Shown: in pieces, positions 1 through 5,314 of the stretch
Numbering within the stretch: position 1 is the stretch's first letter
How the letters are laid out: every line of letters starts with the position of its first letter
Source of the DNA: an uncultured Micrococcales bacterium
GTDB taxonomy: Bacteria; Actinomycetota; Actinomycetes; S36-B12; UBA10799
Assembly (NCBI GenBank): GCA_937952095.1
Contig: CALFYG010000023.1
Span: 1-5,314, forward strand
Reading direction: 5' to 3'
Length of the DNA stretch: 5,314 bases
Program-made: the position numbers and the translations under genes
Notes under the pieces: model-generated
Database searches by the model: none
Told to the model about the DNA's origin: nothing
Seen by the model: the letters and a program-made list of their open reading frames with translations, nothing else

Positions 1-545
1 ACGTCCCAGGCGTGCACGACCCGCAGCGCCCACCCGTGGCGACTGGCCTGCTCGAAAGCGAAGTCGAGGGCCCGAAGTGCCGGCGGGGAACCATCGATGC
101 CGACGGCGATCCGGCCGAACCGGGCGGCGTCGTCGCGAACAACGATGACCGGACACACCGAATGTGCGGCCACCTGCCGTGACACCCCGCCGAGGAGCAG
201 GTCGGCCATGCCGTGCCGACCGTGCGACCCGACCACGACAAGGTCCGATGAGCGGCTGCCTTCCACAAGTGCCGCAGCCGCCGGTCCGGGGACGGCACGC
301 GCTGTGACATCCCCCTCTCCGGCGAGTCCGGCGCCTTCCGCAGCGACCTCCGCGGCTCGCTGCGCCACGGCATCGGCGAGTTGTGGATCGACGACGGAAC
401 CGGCGCCCATCCCCAGGTCCGCCGTGGGAGCATCCCATGCGGTGATCACCTCCAGAGGCACTCCACGAAGGTGCGCCTCCCTCGCGGCGAACCGCACCGC
501 CTGCCCGGAGACCTCCGAGCCGTCGTAACCCACAAGAACGGACAT
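1..545 (-). CDS. Universal stress protein (UspA family), tandem-domain, 3' end cut by window
   Basis: The leftward frame starts at ATG 545-543 and is still open at base 1, giving 181 visible residues. It opens with MSVLVGYDGSEVSGQAVRFA, a typical Usp first strand with the Asp-Gly-Ser turn at residues 8-10. A nucleotide-binding loop of the G-x2-G-x9-G type lies at residues 106-119 (GSHG...LLLG), followed by Gly120 rather than the usual Ser/Thr, then Val-Ser. A second Usp domain begins near residue 145 (RIAVGIDGSPPALRALDFA), so this is the two-domain form, usually near 290 residues, and roughly the last 110 are outside the window. Such cytoplasmic proteins bind ATP or other adenine nucleotides and are induced by starvation, hypoxia or redox stress; the exact role here is unknown. 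The start is supported by GGGAGGT about six bases upstream. It is divergent from the membrane-protein gene at 624. Family assignment is secure; function is not. Confidence 0.93.
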   Translation of the reverse strand, partial: MSVLVGYDGSEVSGQAVRFAAREAHLRGVPLEVITAWDAPTADLGMGAGSVVDPQLADAVAQRAAEVAAEGAGLAGEGDVTARAVPGPAAAALVEGSRSSDLVVVGSHGRHGMADLLLGGVSRQVAAHSVCPVIVVRDDAARFGRIAVGIDGSPPALRALDFAFEQASRHGWALRVVHAWD

Positions 546-623
546 ATCCACACCTCCCGCGGGCCCACCCTATCCACGACGGTTACAGTTGCGTCAGCCA
601 TCTGACGCCGCGGGGGGACCGCC
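546..623. promoter_or_regulatory. Divergent intergenic region between the usp gene and the surface operon
   Basis: These 78 bases separate two divergent starts, so both promoters probably lie here. On the minus strand GGGAGGT is a good ribosome binding site for the stress protein. On the plus strand a G-run at 612-617 lies about six bases before ATG 624. TACAGT at 584-589 fits a loose TAnnnT -10 element for the rightward operon, but I see no convincing -35 partner. The palindrome CCCGCGGG (556-563) touches the edge of the stress-protein ribosome binding site. Promoter placement is inference. Confidence 0.4.
591..608. repeat. Perfect 7-bp inverted repeat with 4-base loop, upstream of the surface operon
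   Basis: GCGTCAG (591-597), CCAT, CTGACGC (602-608) is an exact inverted repeat ending 15 bases before the ATG at 624. As DNA it could be an operator half-site pair; as RNA it could fold into a stable 5'-UTR hairpin just ahead of the ribosome binding site. No T-run follows, so it is not a usual intrinsic terminator. Function is unproven. Confidence 0.5.
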
Positions 624-1127
624 ATGACATTTGTGCACCCGAACAGTGCTGCGCGCCCCGCGCGCATTCGCATCCTCGGCACGACACCTCCCCCACCGCC
701 ACCCCGGCGCGGACCCAATCGACCGCTACTGGTGGCCTGCCTCGTCGTCGCCGCCCTGGGGGTGGGGATAACCCTGCTCGCTCGTCCACAGATCACCGAG
801 AGCCCCTCCCAGCAGCCGCTCGGCAGCGAAACGATCGAGCTCATGGGTCACATGAATCTCGGAGCGCGGCTGCCTGATGCGCGCACACTGCGCGTGCTCA
901 GCATCCATTCACCAGACTTCGATTCGGCGGCGCGGGTGGCTGCAGCGCGCGAACGAGCCACGCAGGCGCCGCAGGTCGTCCGGGCTCCGTCTGCGCTGAC
1001 ACCGCCGCCCACGACCGGGTACGTCCCATCGACCACGAAAACAACGCCACCTGTCGCTGCAACCAGCACGGGCCCTGATCAGCCACCCGACCCCGCAACA
1101 CCGAACACCACCCTGGATCAATCGTGA
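624..1127 (+). CDS. Small single-pass membrane protein with Pro/Thr-rich outer tail (hypothetical)
   Basis: This 167-residue protein matches no family I recognise. Residues 1-33 are basic and proline-rich, with Arg at 11, 14, 16, 28, 29 and 33 and six consecutive Pro at 22-27. One hydrophobic helix follows at about 34-53 (PLLVACLVVAALGVGITLL). The basic side precedes it, predicting N-terminus inside and C-terminus outside. The outer part has a mixed stretch (about 65-115) with an Ala/Arg-rich, probably helical segment near 101-113. It ends in a disordered Pro/Thr/Ser-rich tail (about 121-167) without cysteines, the kind of tail that is O-mannosylated in some actinobacteria (inference). ATG 624 is preceded by a G-rich ribosome binding site. 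The stop overlaps the next gene's GTG by four bases, so the two are probably co-translated; an anchor or partner for the secreted FN3 protein is a reasonable guess. A real gene is likely; its function is unknown. Confidence 0.8.
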   Translation: MTFVHPNSAARPARIRILGTTPPPPPPRRGPNRPLLVACLVVAALGVGITLLARPQITESPSQQPLGSETIELMGHMNLGARLPDARTLRVLSIHSPDFDSAARVAAARERATQAPQVVRAPSALTPPPTTGYVPSTTKTTPPVAATSTGPDQPPDPATPNTTLDQS

Positions 1128-2842
1128 CCCTTCTCCGCCGCTTGGCCATCCTTGTCATCGCTGTGGGCACACTCGTGGCCATTGCGCCGAACGCGCAGGC
1201 CGCCGGGGCCGGCACGCTCGGCATGAATCTGTCTGCGCGCTATGCCGGTGGTGCCACCGGCCCATTGGTCGGCGCCCTCGTGACCGCCGAGAACCTCGAC
1301 AACAGCCTGGTGTACCCGGTTCCTGCGTTCGGGGATCCCGCGACTTCCGCCTACTATCAGGCGACCGCGCTTCCGTTCGGGCGTTACCGCCTGCGGATCG
1401 AACGGGTCGGATTCGCCACCACGTACTGGCCGCATCAGTACTCACGCGAAGCGGCCACGACGGTCACCTTCGGTGTCGCGCCGGGCTGCAATCCCGCCGA
1501 CGCCGCCACATGCGACCTTCACATCCTCACGGGTCAGGTCGACCAGAGCATCACGGTGTCAGGGACAGTGCGTCGTCGATCCGGCCACGGACAACCCGGG
1601 GTGATCGTCACCGCCACACGAACCGCAGAGCCCACCTACCGGCCGAGCACCAGCACCGATGGCAGTGGTGTCTACGCACTGTCGGTGCCCGTGGGCGCCT
1701 ACGAATTGAGCACGCCCAACGGCGACAGCGTGGTACGGGAAACGATAGACGCGAACGGACCCGTATCCCGCGATCTGACCCTGCGTGACGTGCCGGGCGC
1801 CCCGCGCGATGTCGTCGTGACGACATCGACCAGACAGGCCTCTGTGTTCTGGAACCGCCCCGCCGACGACGGAGGTGCGGAGATCTCCGGCTACACCGTG
1901 ATCGCGAGCCCCGGTGGCAGCACGTGCACGACAACGACCACCTCATGCAGTTACGCAGGACTGGAGAACGGGCGGTCGTACACCTTCCGGGTATCGGCGC
2001 TCAACCGCATCGGGACCGGGGTACCGGCAACTGCCACAGCATCCGTGCAGGGCGCCGTCCCCGCACCCGCCCGTGACGTGCGGGTGACAGCCGACGACCG
2101 AGCCTTGGATGTGACCTGGTCGGCCTCGGCCACCGACGAGGTGCGCGAATACGTGGCCACCGCCAGTCCCGGGGGCAAGAGCTGCTCCACGGCGGAACTC
2201 GCCTGCACCATCGCCGGGCTGCGCAACGGACGGGCCTACCGGGTCACTGTCATCGCGCGGACGTCGACGGCGGAAAGCTCACCGGTCACATCCGCGCGGC
2301 CCGTCGCGCCGCTAGGCCTCCCCGGGTCCCCGCGGGACGTTCGTGTGACCCCCGCGGCTGCGGCGCTGAAGGTGGCCTGGCGGGCACCCCTGGAGGATGG
2401 CGGCCGCCGGATCCAGCAGTACGTGGCCACCGCCTGGCCGGGCGGACGAACCTGCCTGGCCAAGACGGAGCGGCGCTGCACCATCGACGGCCTGCGCACG
2501 GGCACGACTTACAGCGTCACTGTGCGCGCCACGAACCGGGCAGGCGTGGGCACGATGTCACCGGGATCCGCCCCCGTCGAGGTACTGGCCGGCGCACCCA
2601 CCAAGGTGGCCGGGCTGACGGTCCGTCGCACGTCGACCTCGGTGCTGGCGCGGTGGCGCCCATCCCCCGGTGCGAAGGCCTACTGGGTCCGGCTCAGGAG
2701 CGCCAAGGGCCCAGCCGGGAGTTGGTCGGTCGTGAAGGGCACGCGGGCCAGCTTCGCCTCCGCCGAAGGACGCCAGGCGATCGAGGTCCGAGCGGTTGGG
2801 CGCGAAGGTCCAGGCCCGATCACCCGCAGAGCGGTCCGCTAA
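1124..2842 (+). CDS. Secreted multi-domain protein: two prealbumin-like modules plus four fibronectin type III modules
   Basis: The 572-residue product starts at GTG 1124, inside the previous stop (GTGA). This start gives a complete Sec signal peptide: Arg5-Arg6, a hydrophobic core at 7-20, and an Ala-Gln-Ala site with likely cleavage after residue 26. Residues about 30-118 and 143-220 resemble carboxypeptidase-regulatory-like (prealbumin-fold) modules; the second shows the GTV...GVIVTAT...TDGSGVYALSVPVGAYEL pattern. Fibronectin type III modules follow at about 222-308, 312-392, 399-488 and a weaker one at 491-569. The first three share an A-strand PRDV or ARDV motif, the core Trp (243, 332, 419), a PGG turn and a GL.(N/T)G..Y motif. 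Each carries a Cys pair (268/275, 354/361, 444/452), and Cys122/Cys130 form a fourth pair. There is no lipobox, LPXTG motif, C-terminal membrane helix or catalytic domain, so it is probably released or held non-covalently in the envelope. FN3 modules serve adhesion or spacing; the ligand is unknown. Confidence 0.9.
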   Translation: MTLLRRLAILVIAVGTLVAIAPNAQAAGAGTLGMNLSARYAGGATGPLVGALVTAENLDNSLVYPVPAFGDPATSAYYQATALPFGRYRLRIERVGFATTYWPHQYSREAATTVTFGVAPGCNPADAATCDLHILTGQVDQSITVSGTVRRRSGHGQPGVIVTATRTAEPTYRPSTSTDGSGVYALSVPVGAYELSTPNGDSVVRETIDANGPVSRDLTLRDVPGAPRDVVVTTSTRQASVFWNRPADDGGAEISGYTVIASPGGSTCTTTTTSCSYAGLENGRSYTFRVSALNRIGTGVPATATASVQGAVPAPARDVRVTADDRALDVTWSASATDEVREYVATASPGGKSCSTAELACTIAGLRNGRAYRVTVIARTSTAESSPVTSARPVAPLGLPGSPRDVRVTPAAAALKVAWRAPLEDGGRRIQQYVATAWPGGRTCLAKTERRCTIDGLRTGTTYSVTVRATNRAGVGTMSPGSAPVEVLAGAPTKVAGLTVRRTSTSVLARWRPSPGAKAYWVRLRSAKGPAGSWSVVKGTRASFASAEGRQAIEVRAVGREGPGPITRRAVR

Positions 2843-3753
2843 AGCCCCTCTGTCAGTTCTTGCGCCGCGCGGTAGGGGTCGATCTCTCCGTCGAGCACCC
2901 GTGCAGCCAGTTGCCTGGCGTTGGTGAGGCGATCGCGCACAAGGTCCAGAGCGATACCCTCGATCTCGCGCTGAACGCGCACCAGTCGGCGCTCATACAG
3001 GTCGCCCGACCGGTGCGACCATTCCCGATGGCTGCGCACCGCTGAGACCACATCATCGATGCCCTCACCGGTCGTTGCCACCGTGCGAACGATCGGAGGG
3101 ACCCACACCTCCTCACCTCCGGCGTTCAGTGCGAGCATCCCACGCAGATCACGGGTGGTGGCCGAGACGCCGTCCCGGTCGGCCTTGTTGATGACGAACA
3201 CGTCGGCGATCTCCAGGATCCCGGCTTTCGCCACTTGTACGCCATCGCCCATTCCCGGGGCCAGCAGGACCAGCACGGTGTCCGCCTGGCCCACCACTTC
3301 GACCTCCGACTGACCGACCCCGACGGTCTCGAGCAGTACCACATCGAAGCCGCAGGCATCGAGCACACGCAGCGCTTGCGGAGCAGCAGCAGCGAGGCCT
3401 CCGAGGTGTCCGCGGGTGGCCATGGATCGGATGAACACGTCGGGATCGGTGGCATGCGTCTGCATCCGCACGCGGTCCCCGAGGACGGCACCACCCGAGA
3501 ACGGCGAACTCGGATCCACCGCCAGAACTGCAACCCGCAAGCCCTGCGCGCGGTACGCAGCGATCAGCGCGGAGGTCATGGTGGACTTCCCCACCCCAGG
3601 GGCCCCGGTCAGGCCGATCACATGTGCACGACCCGGGTGCGCCATCAATGCAGCACTCGCCTCCCGCAACTGCGGTGAGGCGGTCTCCACAAGGCTGAGC
3701 AACCGGGCAGTCGCGCGGGGGTCTCCCGCGCGAGCCCGATCGACGAGCTGCAC
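2839..3753 (-). CDS. meaB: Methylmalonyl-CoA mutase-associated GTPase MeaB (ArgK/LAO family)
   Basis: This 304-residue cytoplasmic P-loop GTPase is of usual family length. Visible motifs are Walker A GAPGVGKST (50-58), the VDPSSPFSGGALLGDR-like switch region (79-94, here with Ala-Val at 89-90), RSMATRGHLGGL (109-120), ETVGVGQSE (142-150) and the guanine-specificity motif NKAD (189-192). A C-terminal helical dimerisation arm holds the conserved DPYRAA near 292-297. MeaB gates cofactor loading into adenosylcobalamin-dependent methylmalonyl-CoA mutase and protects it from inactivation, using GTP. Older annotation as a lysine/arginine/ornithine transport ATPase is misleading. GTG 3753 is the only start available: the frame is closed by a stop at 3774-3772 and offers no other start before it. 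It lies 4 bases after the thiolase stop, and its GAGGG ribosome binding site sits unusually close (one base away), so translational coupling is likely. Its stop overlaps that of the convergent FN3 gene. The neighbouring epimerase fits the mutase role; the closely related IcmF/HcmA-type partner cannot be excluded. Confidence 0.95.
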   Translation of the reverse strand: MQLVDRARAGDPRATARLLSLVETASPQLREASAALMAHPGRAHVIGLTGAPGVGKSTMTSALIAAYRAQGLRVAVLAVDPSSPFSGGAVLGDRVRMQTHATDPDVFIRSMATRGHLGGLAAAAPQALRVLDACGFDVVLLETVGVGQSEVEVVGQADTVLVLLAPGMGDGVQVAKAGILEIADVFVINKADRDGVSATTRDLRGMLALNAGGEEVWVPPIVRTVATTGEGIDDVVSAVRSHREWSHRSGDLYERRLVRVQREIEGIALDLVRDRLTNARQLAARVLDGEIDPYRAAQELTEGL

Positions 3754-3757
3754 GCCC

Positions 3758-4939
3758 TCAGACGCGCACGATCAGGGCGTCGCCCTGGCCGCCACCGCCG
3801 CAGAGTGCGGCTGCGCCGACCCCGCCGCCGCGGCGCTTGAGCTCCATCGCCAGGGAGAGAACGACCCGCGCGCCCGACATTCCCAGCGGGTGTCCGAGCG
3901 CGATCGCGCCACCGTTGACGTTCACGATGTCCTCGGAGATCCCGAGTTCGTCCGTCGAGGCGAGGCCGACCGCTGCAAAGGCCTCGTTGATCTCGACGAG
4001 GTCGAGATCCGCCGGCGTGATCCCCTCCTTCTCACAGGCGGCCTTGATCGCCTGCGCAGGCTGCAGATGCAGCGAGGCGTCAGGACCGGCCACCACGCCG
4101 TGGGCACCGATCTCGGCCAACCAGGTCAAGCCGAGTTCCTCAGCTTTCGCCTTCGACATGACAACCACCGCGGCGGCACCATCGGAGATCTGGGAGGCGT
4201 TGCCAGCAGTGATCGTGCCGTCCTTGGCGAACGCCGGACGCAACTTGCCGAGGCTGTCGGCGGTGGTGTCGGGGCGAACCCCCTCGTCGGTGGCGAACAC
4301 CACCGGGTCACCCTTGCGCTGCGGGATCTCGACCGCGACGATCTCCTCGGCGAAAGCACCGTTCTTCTCGGCGATCGCGGCCAACTGGTGGCTGCGAGCG
4401 GCGAACGCGTCCTGACGCTCACGGGTCAGCGCGCTGTACTTGGAGTTGTAGGACTCTGTGGACTCACCCATCGCACACTGATCGAAGGCGCACGTCAGGC
4501 CGTCAAAAGCCATCGAGTCGATGACCTTCCAGTCCCCGTACTTCACACCCTCACGCGAACCCATGAGCAGGTGCGGGGCATTGGTCATGGACTCCATGCC
4601 ACCGGCCACCACGATCTCGAACTCACCGGCGCGGACCAACTGGTCGGCCAGCGCGATGGCGTCGAGGCCGGACAGGCAGACCTTGTTGATGGTGAGCGCG
4701 GGAACGTCCATCCCGATCCCGGCCTTCACCGCGGCCTGACGGGCGGTGATCTGGCCGGCGCCGGCCTGCAGCACGTGGCCCATGATCACGTAGTCGACCT
4801 GGTCGGGCGAGACGCCAGCACGCTCCAGCGCGCCCTTGATGGCGAACCCCCCGAGGTCTGCGGCCGAGAATCCCTTGAGGGATCCGAGCAAGCGCCCCAT
4901 CGGGGTGCGGGCTCCTGCGACAATCACGTTTCCGGCCAT
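3758..4939 (-). CDS. Acetyl-CoA C-acetyltransferase (biosynthetic-type thiolase)
   Basis: The 393-residue protein has the normal length of a tetrameric type II thiolase. It catalyses the reversible condensation of two acetyl-CoA to acetoacetyl-CoA and CoA, or thiolysis of short 3-ketoacyl-CoA, in the cytoplasm. All catalytic elements are visible: nucleophile Cys88 in NKVCLSG, GGMESMTNAP (113-122), NEAF (318-321), His350 in GHPLG and Cys380 in CGGGGQG (380-386). GNASQISDGAAA (246-257) is the usual substrate-binding stretch. ATG 4939 is supported by an excellent ribosome binding site, AGGAGGT, six to seven bases upstream. The gene leads an operon with meaB four bases downstream, and a methylmalonyl-CoA epimerase starts divergently 49 bases away. 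This suggests linkage of acetoacetyl-CoA or beta-oxidation flux to propionyl-/methylmalonyl-CoA handling. Substrate chain length cannot be fixed from sequence, so a 3-ketoacyl-CoA thiolase role is the main alternative. The family is certain; the exact substrate is less so. Confidence 0.95.
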   Translation of the reverse strand: MAGNVIVAGARTPMGRLLGSLKGFSAADLGGFAIKGALERAGVSPDQVDYVIMGHVLQAGAGQITARQAAVKAGIGMDVPALTINKVCLSGLDAIALADQLVRAGEFEIVVAGGMESMTNAPHLLMGSREGVKYGDWKVIDSMAFDGLTCAFDQCAMGESTESYNSKYSALTRERQDAFAARSHQLAAIAEKNGAFAEEIVAVEIPQRKGDPVVFATDEGVRPDTTADSLGKLRPAFAKDGTITAGNASQISDGAAAVVVMSKAKAEELGLTWLAEIGAHGVVAGPDASLHLQPAQAIKAACEKEGITPADLDLVEINEAFAAVGLASTDELGISEDIVNVNGGAIALGHPLGMSGARVVLSLAMELKRRGGGVGAAALCGGGGQGDALIVRV

Positions 4940-4988
4940 GACAGACCTCCTGAGTAGGTGGATAGACGCCTAGTGCCACGATAACGCC
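4940..4988. promoter_or_regulatory. Divergent promoter region between the thiolase operon and the epimerase gene
   Basis: These 49 bases must hold the leftward promoter or leader for thiolase-meaB and the rightward one for the epimerase. The leftward side shows a strong AGGAGGT ribosome binding site (rc of 4946-4952). The rightward side shows no purine-rich ribosome binding site before ATG 4989. Instead GATAAC (4980-4985) lies just upstream, where a -10 element of a leaderless transcript would sit. Leaderless start is common in actinobacteria, but here it is an inference. An imperfect inverted repeat occupies the centre. Confidence 0.4.
4955..4972. repeat. Imperfect 6-bp inverted repeat, candidate operator shared by the divergent genes
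   Basis: TAGGTG (4955-4960), six bases, then CGCCTA (4967-4972) form an 18-bp dyad with five of six positions symmetric; the odd pair is T against G. It lies centrally between the divergent thiolase and epimerase starts, where one regulator could control both. It is short enough to occur by chance, so the operator role is a guess. Confidence 0.3.
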
Positions 4989-5314
4989 ATGAGTTTCGTG
5001 ACTGCGATCGACCACGTTGGACTGGCTGTGCAGGACCTGGACAAGGCGATCGCCTTCTACCAGGACGCCTTCGGCATGGAGTTGGTGCACGAGGAGGTCA
5101 ACGAGGAGCAGGGCGTCCGGGAGGCCATGATGGCTGTGGGCGACAGCGGTTCCTGCATCCAGTTGCTGGCCCCGCTGTCCGCCGACTCCCCGATCGGCAA
5201 GTTCCTTGCACGTAACGGTGAAGGCATCCAGCAGGTGGCCTACCGGGTCTCCGACATCGACGTGGCTGCCGACGAACTGCGCGAGGCCGGTGTCCGGATG
5301 CTCTACGAACAGCC
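4989..5314 (+). CDS. mce: Methylmalonyl-CoA epimerase, 3' end cut by window
   Basis: The rightward frame starts at ATG 4989 and stays open to the edge, showing 108 residues of a protein that is usually about 140-150 long. It belongs to the vicinal oxygen chelate (glyoxalase/bleomycin-resistance) fold: IDHVGLAVQDLDKAIAFY (7-24) opens the first babbab module, NEEQGVREAM (38-47) is highly typical of this epimerase, IQLLAP (57-62) follows, and the second module begins at about residue 80. The enzyme interconverts (S)- and (R)-methylmalonyl-CoA with a divalent metal, supplying the B12-dependent mutase. His9 and Gln58 fit two of the four metal ligands. At the third ligand position, where classical members have His-His, this protein has Gln81-Gln82. 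The fourth ligand (Glu) is beyond the edge. The divergent thiolase-meaB operon supports the assignment. No clear ribosome binding site precedes the start, but conserved sequence begins right after it. Confidence 0.93.
   Translation, partial: MSFVTAIDHVGLAVQDLDKAIAFYQDAFGMELVHEEVNEEQGVREAMMAVGDSGSCIQLLAPLSADSPIGKFLARNGEGIQQVAYRVSDIDVAADELREAGVRMLYEQ

Noticed and set aside
97..528. A 143-residue plus-strand frame across the left edge
   Set aside because: It is antisense to the universal stress protein and rich in Ala, Arg, Thr, Ser and Pro with no domain; it is a composition shadow.
446..844. A 132-residue minus-strand frame that would cover the divergent gap
   Set aside because: It overlaps the start of the stress protein and the membrane-protein gene, has Gly/Arg-rich low-complexity sequence and no family resemblance.
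1124..1201. Twin-arginine signal in the FN3 protein (Arg5-Arg6)
   Set aside because: The residues after the Arg pair do not fit the S/T-RR-x-F-L-K pattern; an ordinary Sec signal with an Ala-x-Ala site explains the sequence better.
2830..2840. AGCGG-T-CCGCT near-palindrome at the convergent stops, considered as a bidirectional terminator
   Set aside because: A one-base loop cannot form that hairpin, the opened version has only a three-base stem, and no T-run follows on either strand.
3416..4957. A 513-residue open frame on the plus strand, antisense to meaB and the thiolase
   Set aside because: The opposite strand encodes two complete, motif-perfect enzymes. Long antisense frames are expected in GC-rich coding DNA, and this one has low-complexity Arg/Gly/His composition, no recognisable domain and no good ribosome binding site.
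4623..5090. A minus-strand frame spanning the thiolase start and the epimerase start
   Set aside because: It runs out of frame through two well-supported genes and yields Arg/Gly-rich sequence without motifs.

Overview
The window comes from a GC-rich genome. High G/C at third codon positions, GTG starts, tandem universal stress proteins and the gene set epimerase / thiolase / MeaB all point to an actinomycete-type bacterium; this is an inference from style and gene content, not a species call. Almost every base is coding. There are six protein genes (two cut by the window edges), two short divergent intergenic regions, and no RNA genes, insertion sequences, CRISPR arrays or attachment sites that I can see.

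Left part (1-2842). A universal stress protein gene runs leftwards off the window from 545. Divergent from it, across a 78-base gap holding a perfect 7-bp inverted repeat, lies a tight two-gene cell-surface unit. Its first gene (624-1127) encodes a small single-pass membrane protein with a proline-rich cytoplasmic start and a Pro/Thr-rich outer tail. Its stop overlaps by four bases (GTGA) the start of the second gene (1124-2842), a secreted 572-residue protein with a signal peptide, two prealbumin-like (carboxypeptidase-regulatory-like) modules and four fibronectin type III modules. Neither protein has a recognisable catalytic domain; a structural, adhesive or envelope role is the most that can be inferred.

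Right part (2839-5314). This is a short-chain acyl-CoA / methylmalonyl-CoA metabolism locus. A thiolase (acetyl-CoA C-acetyltransferase) and the G-protein chaperone MeaB form a leftward operon with a 4-base gap. A methylmalonyl-CoA epimerase gene starts divergently and is cut by the right edge. MeaB protects and reloads adenosylcobalamin-dependent methylmalonyl-CoA mutase, and the epimerase supplies that mutase with the (R)-isomer, so the locus serves the propionyl-CoA to succinyl-CoA route (or its reverse). The mutase itself is not in the window. The thiolase may feed or drain acetoacetyl-CoA.

The two parts meet tail to tail: the fibronectin-protein gene and meaB share overlapping stop codons (2839-2842), with no room for a terminator between them. 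No clearly new system is evident. The best second looks are the membrane/FN3 surface pair, the paired cysteines in its modules, the epimerase's Gln where a metal-binding His is usual, and the two inverted repeats in the divergent intergenic regions.
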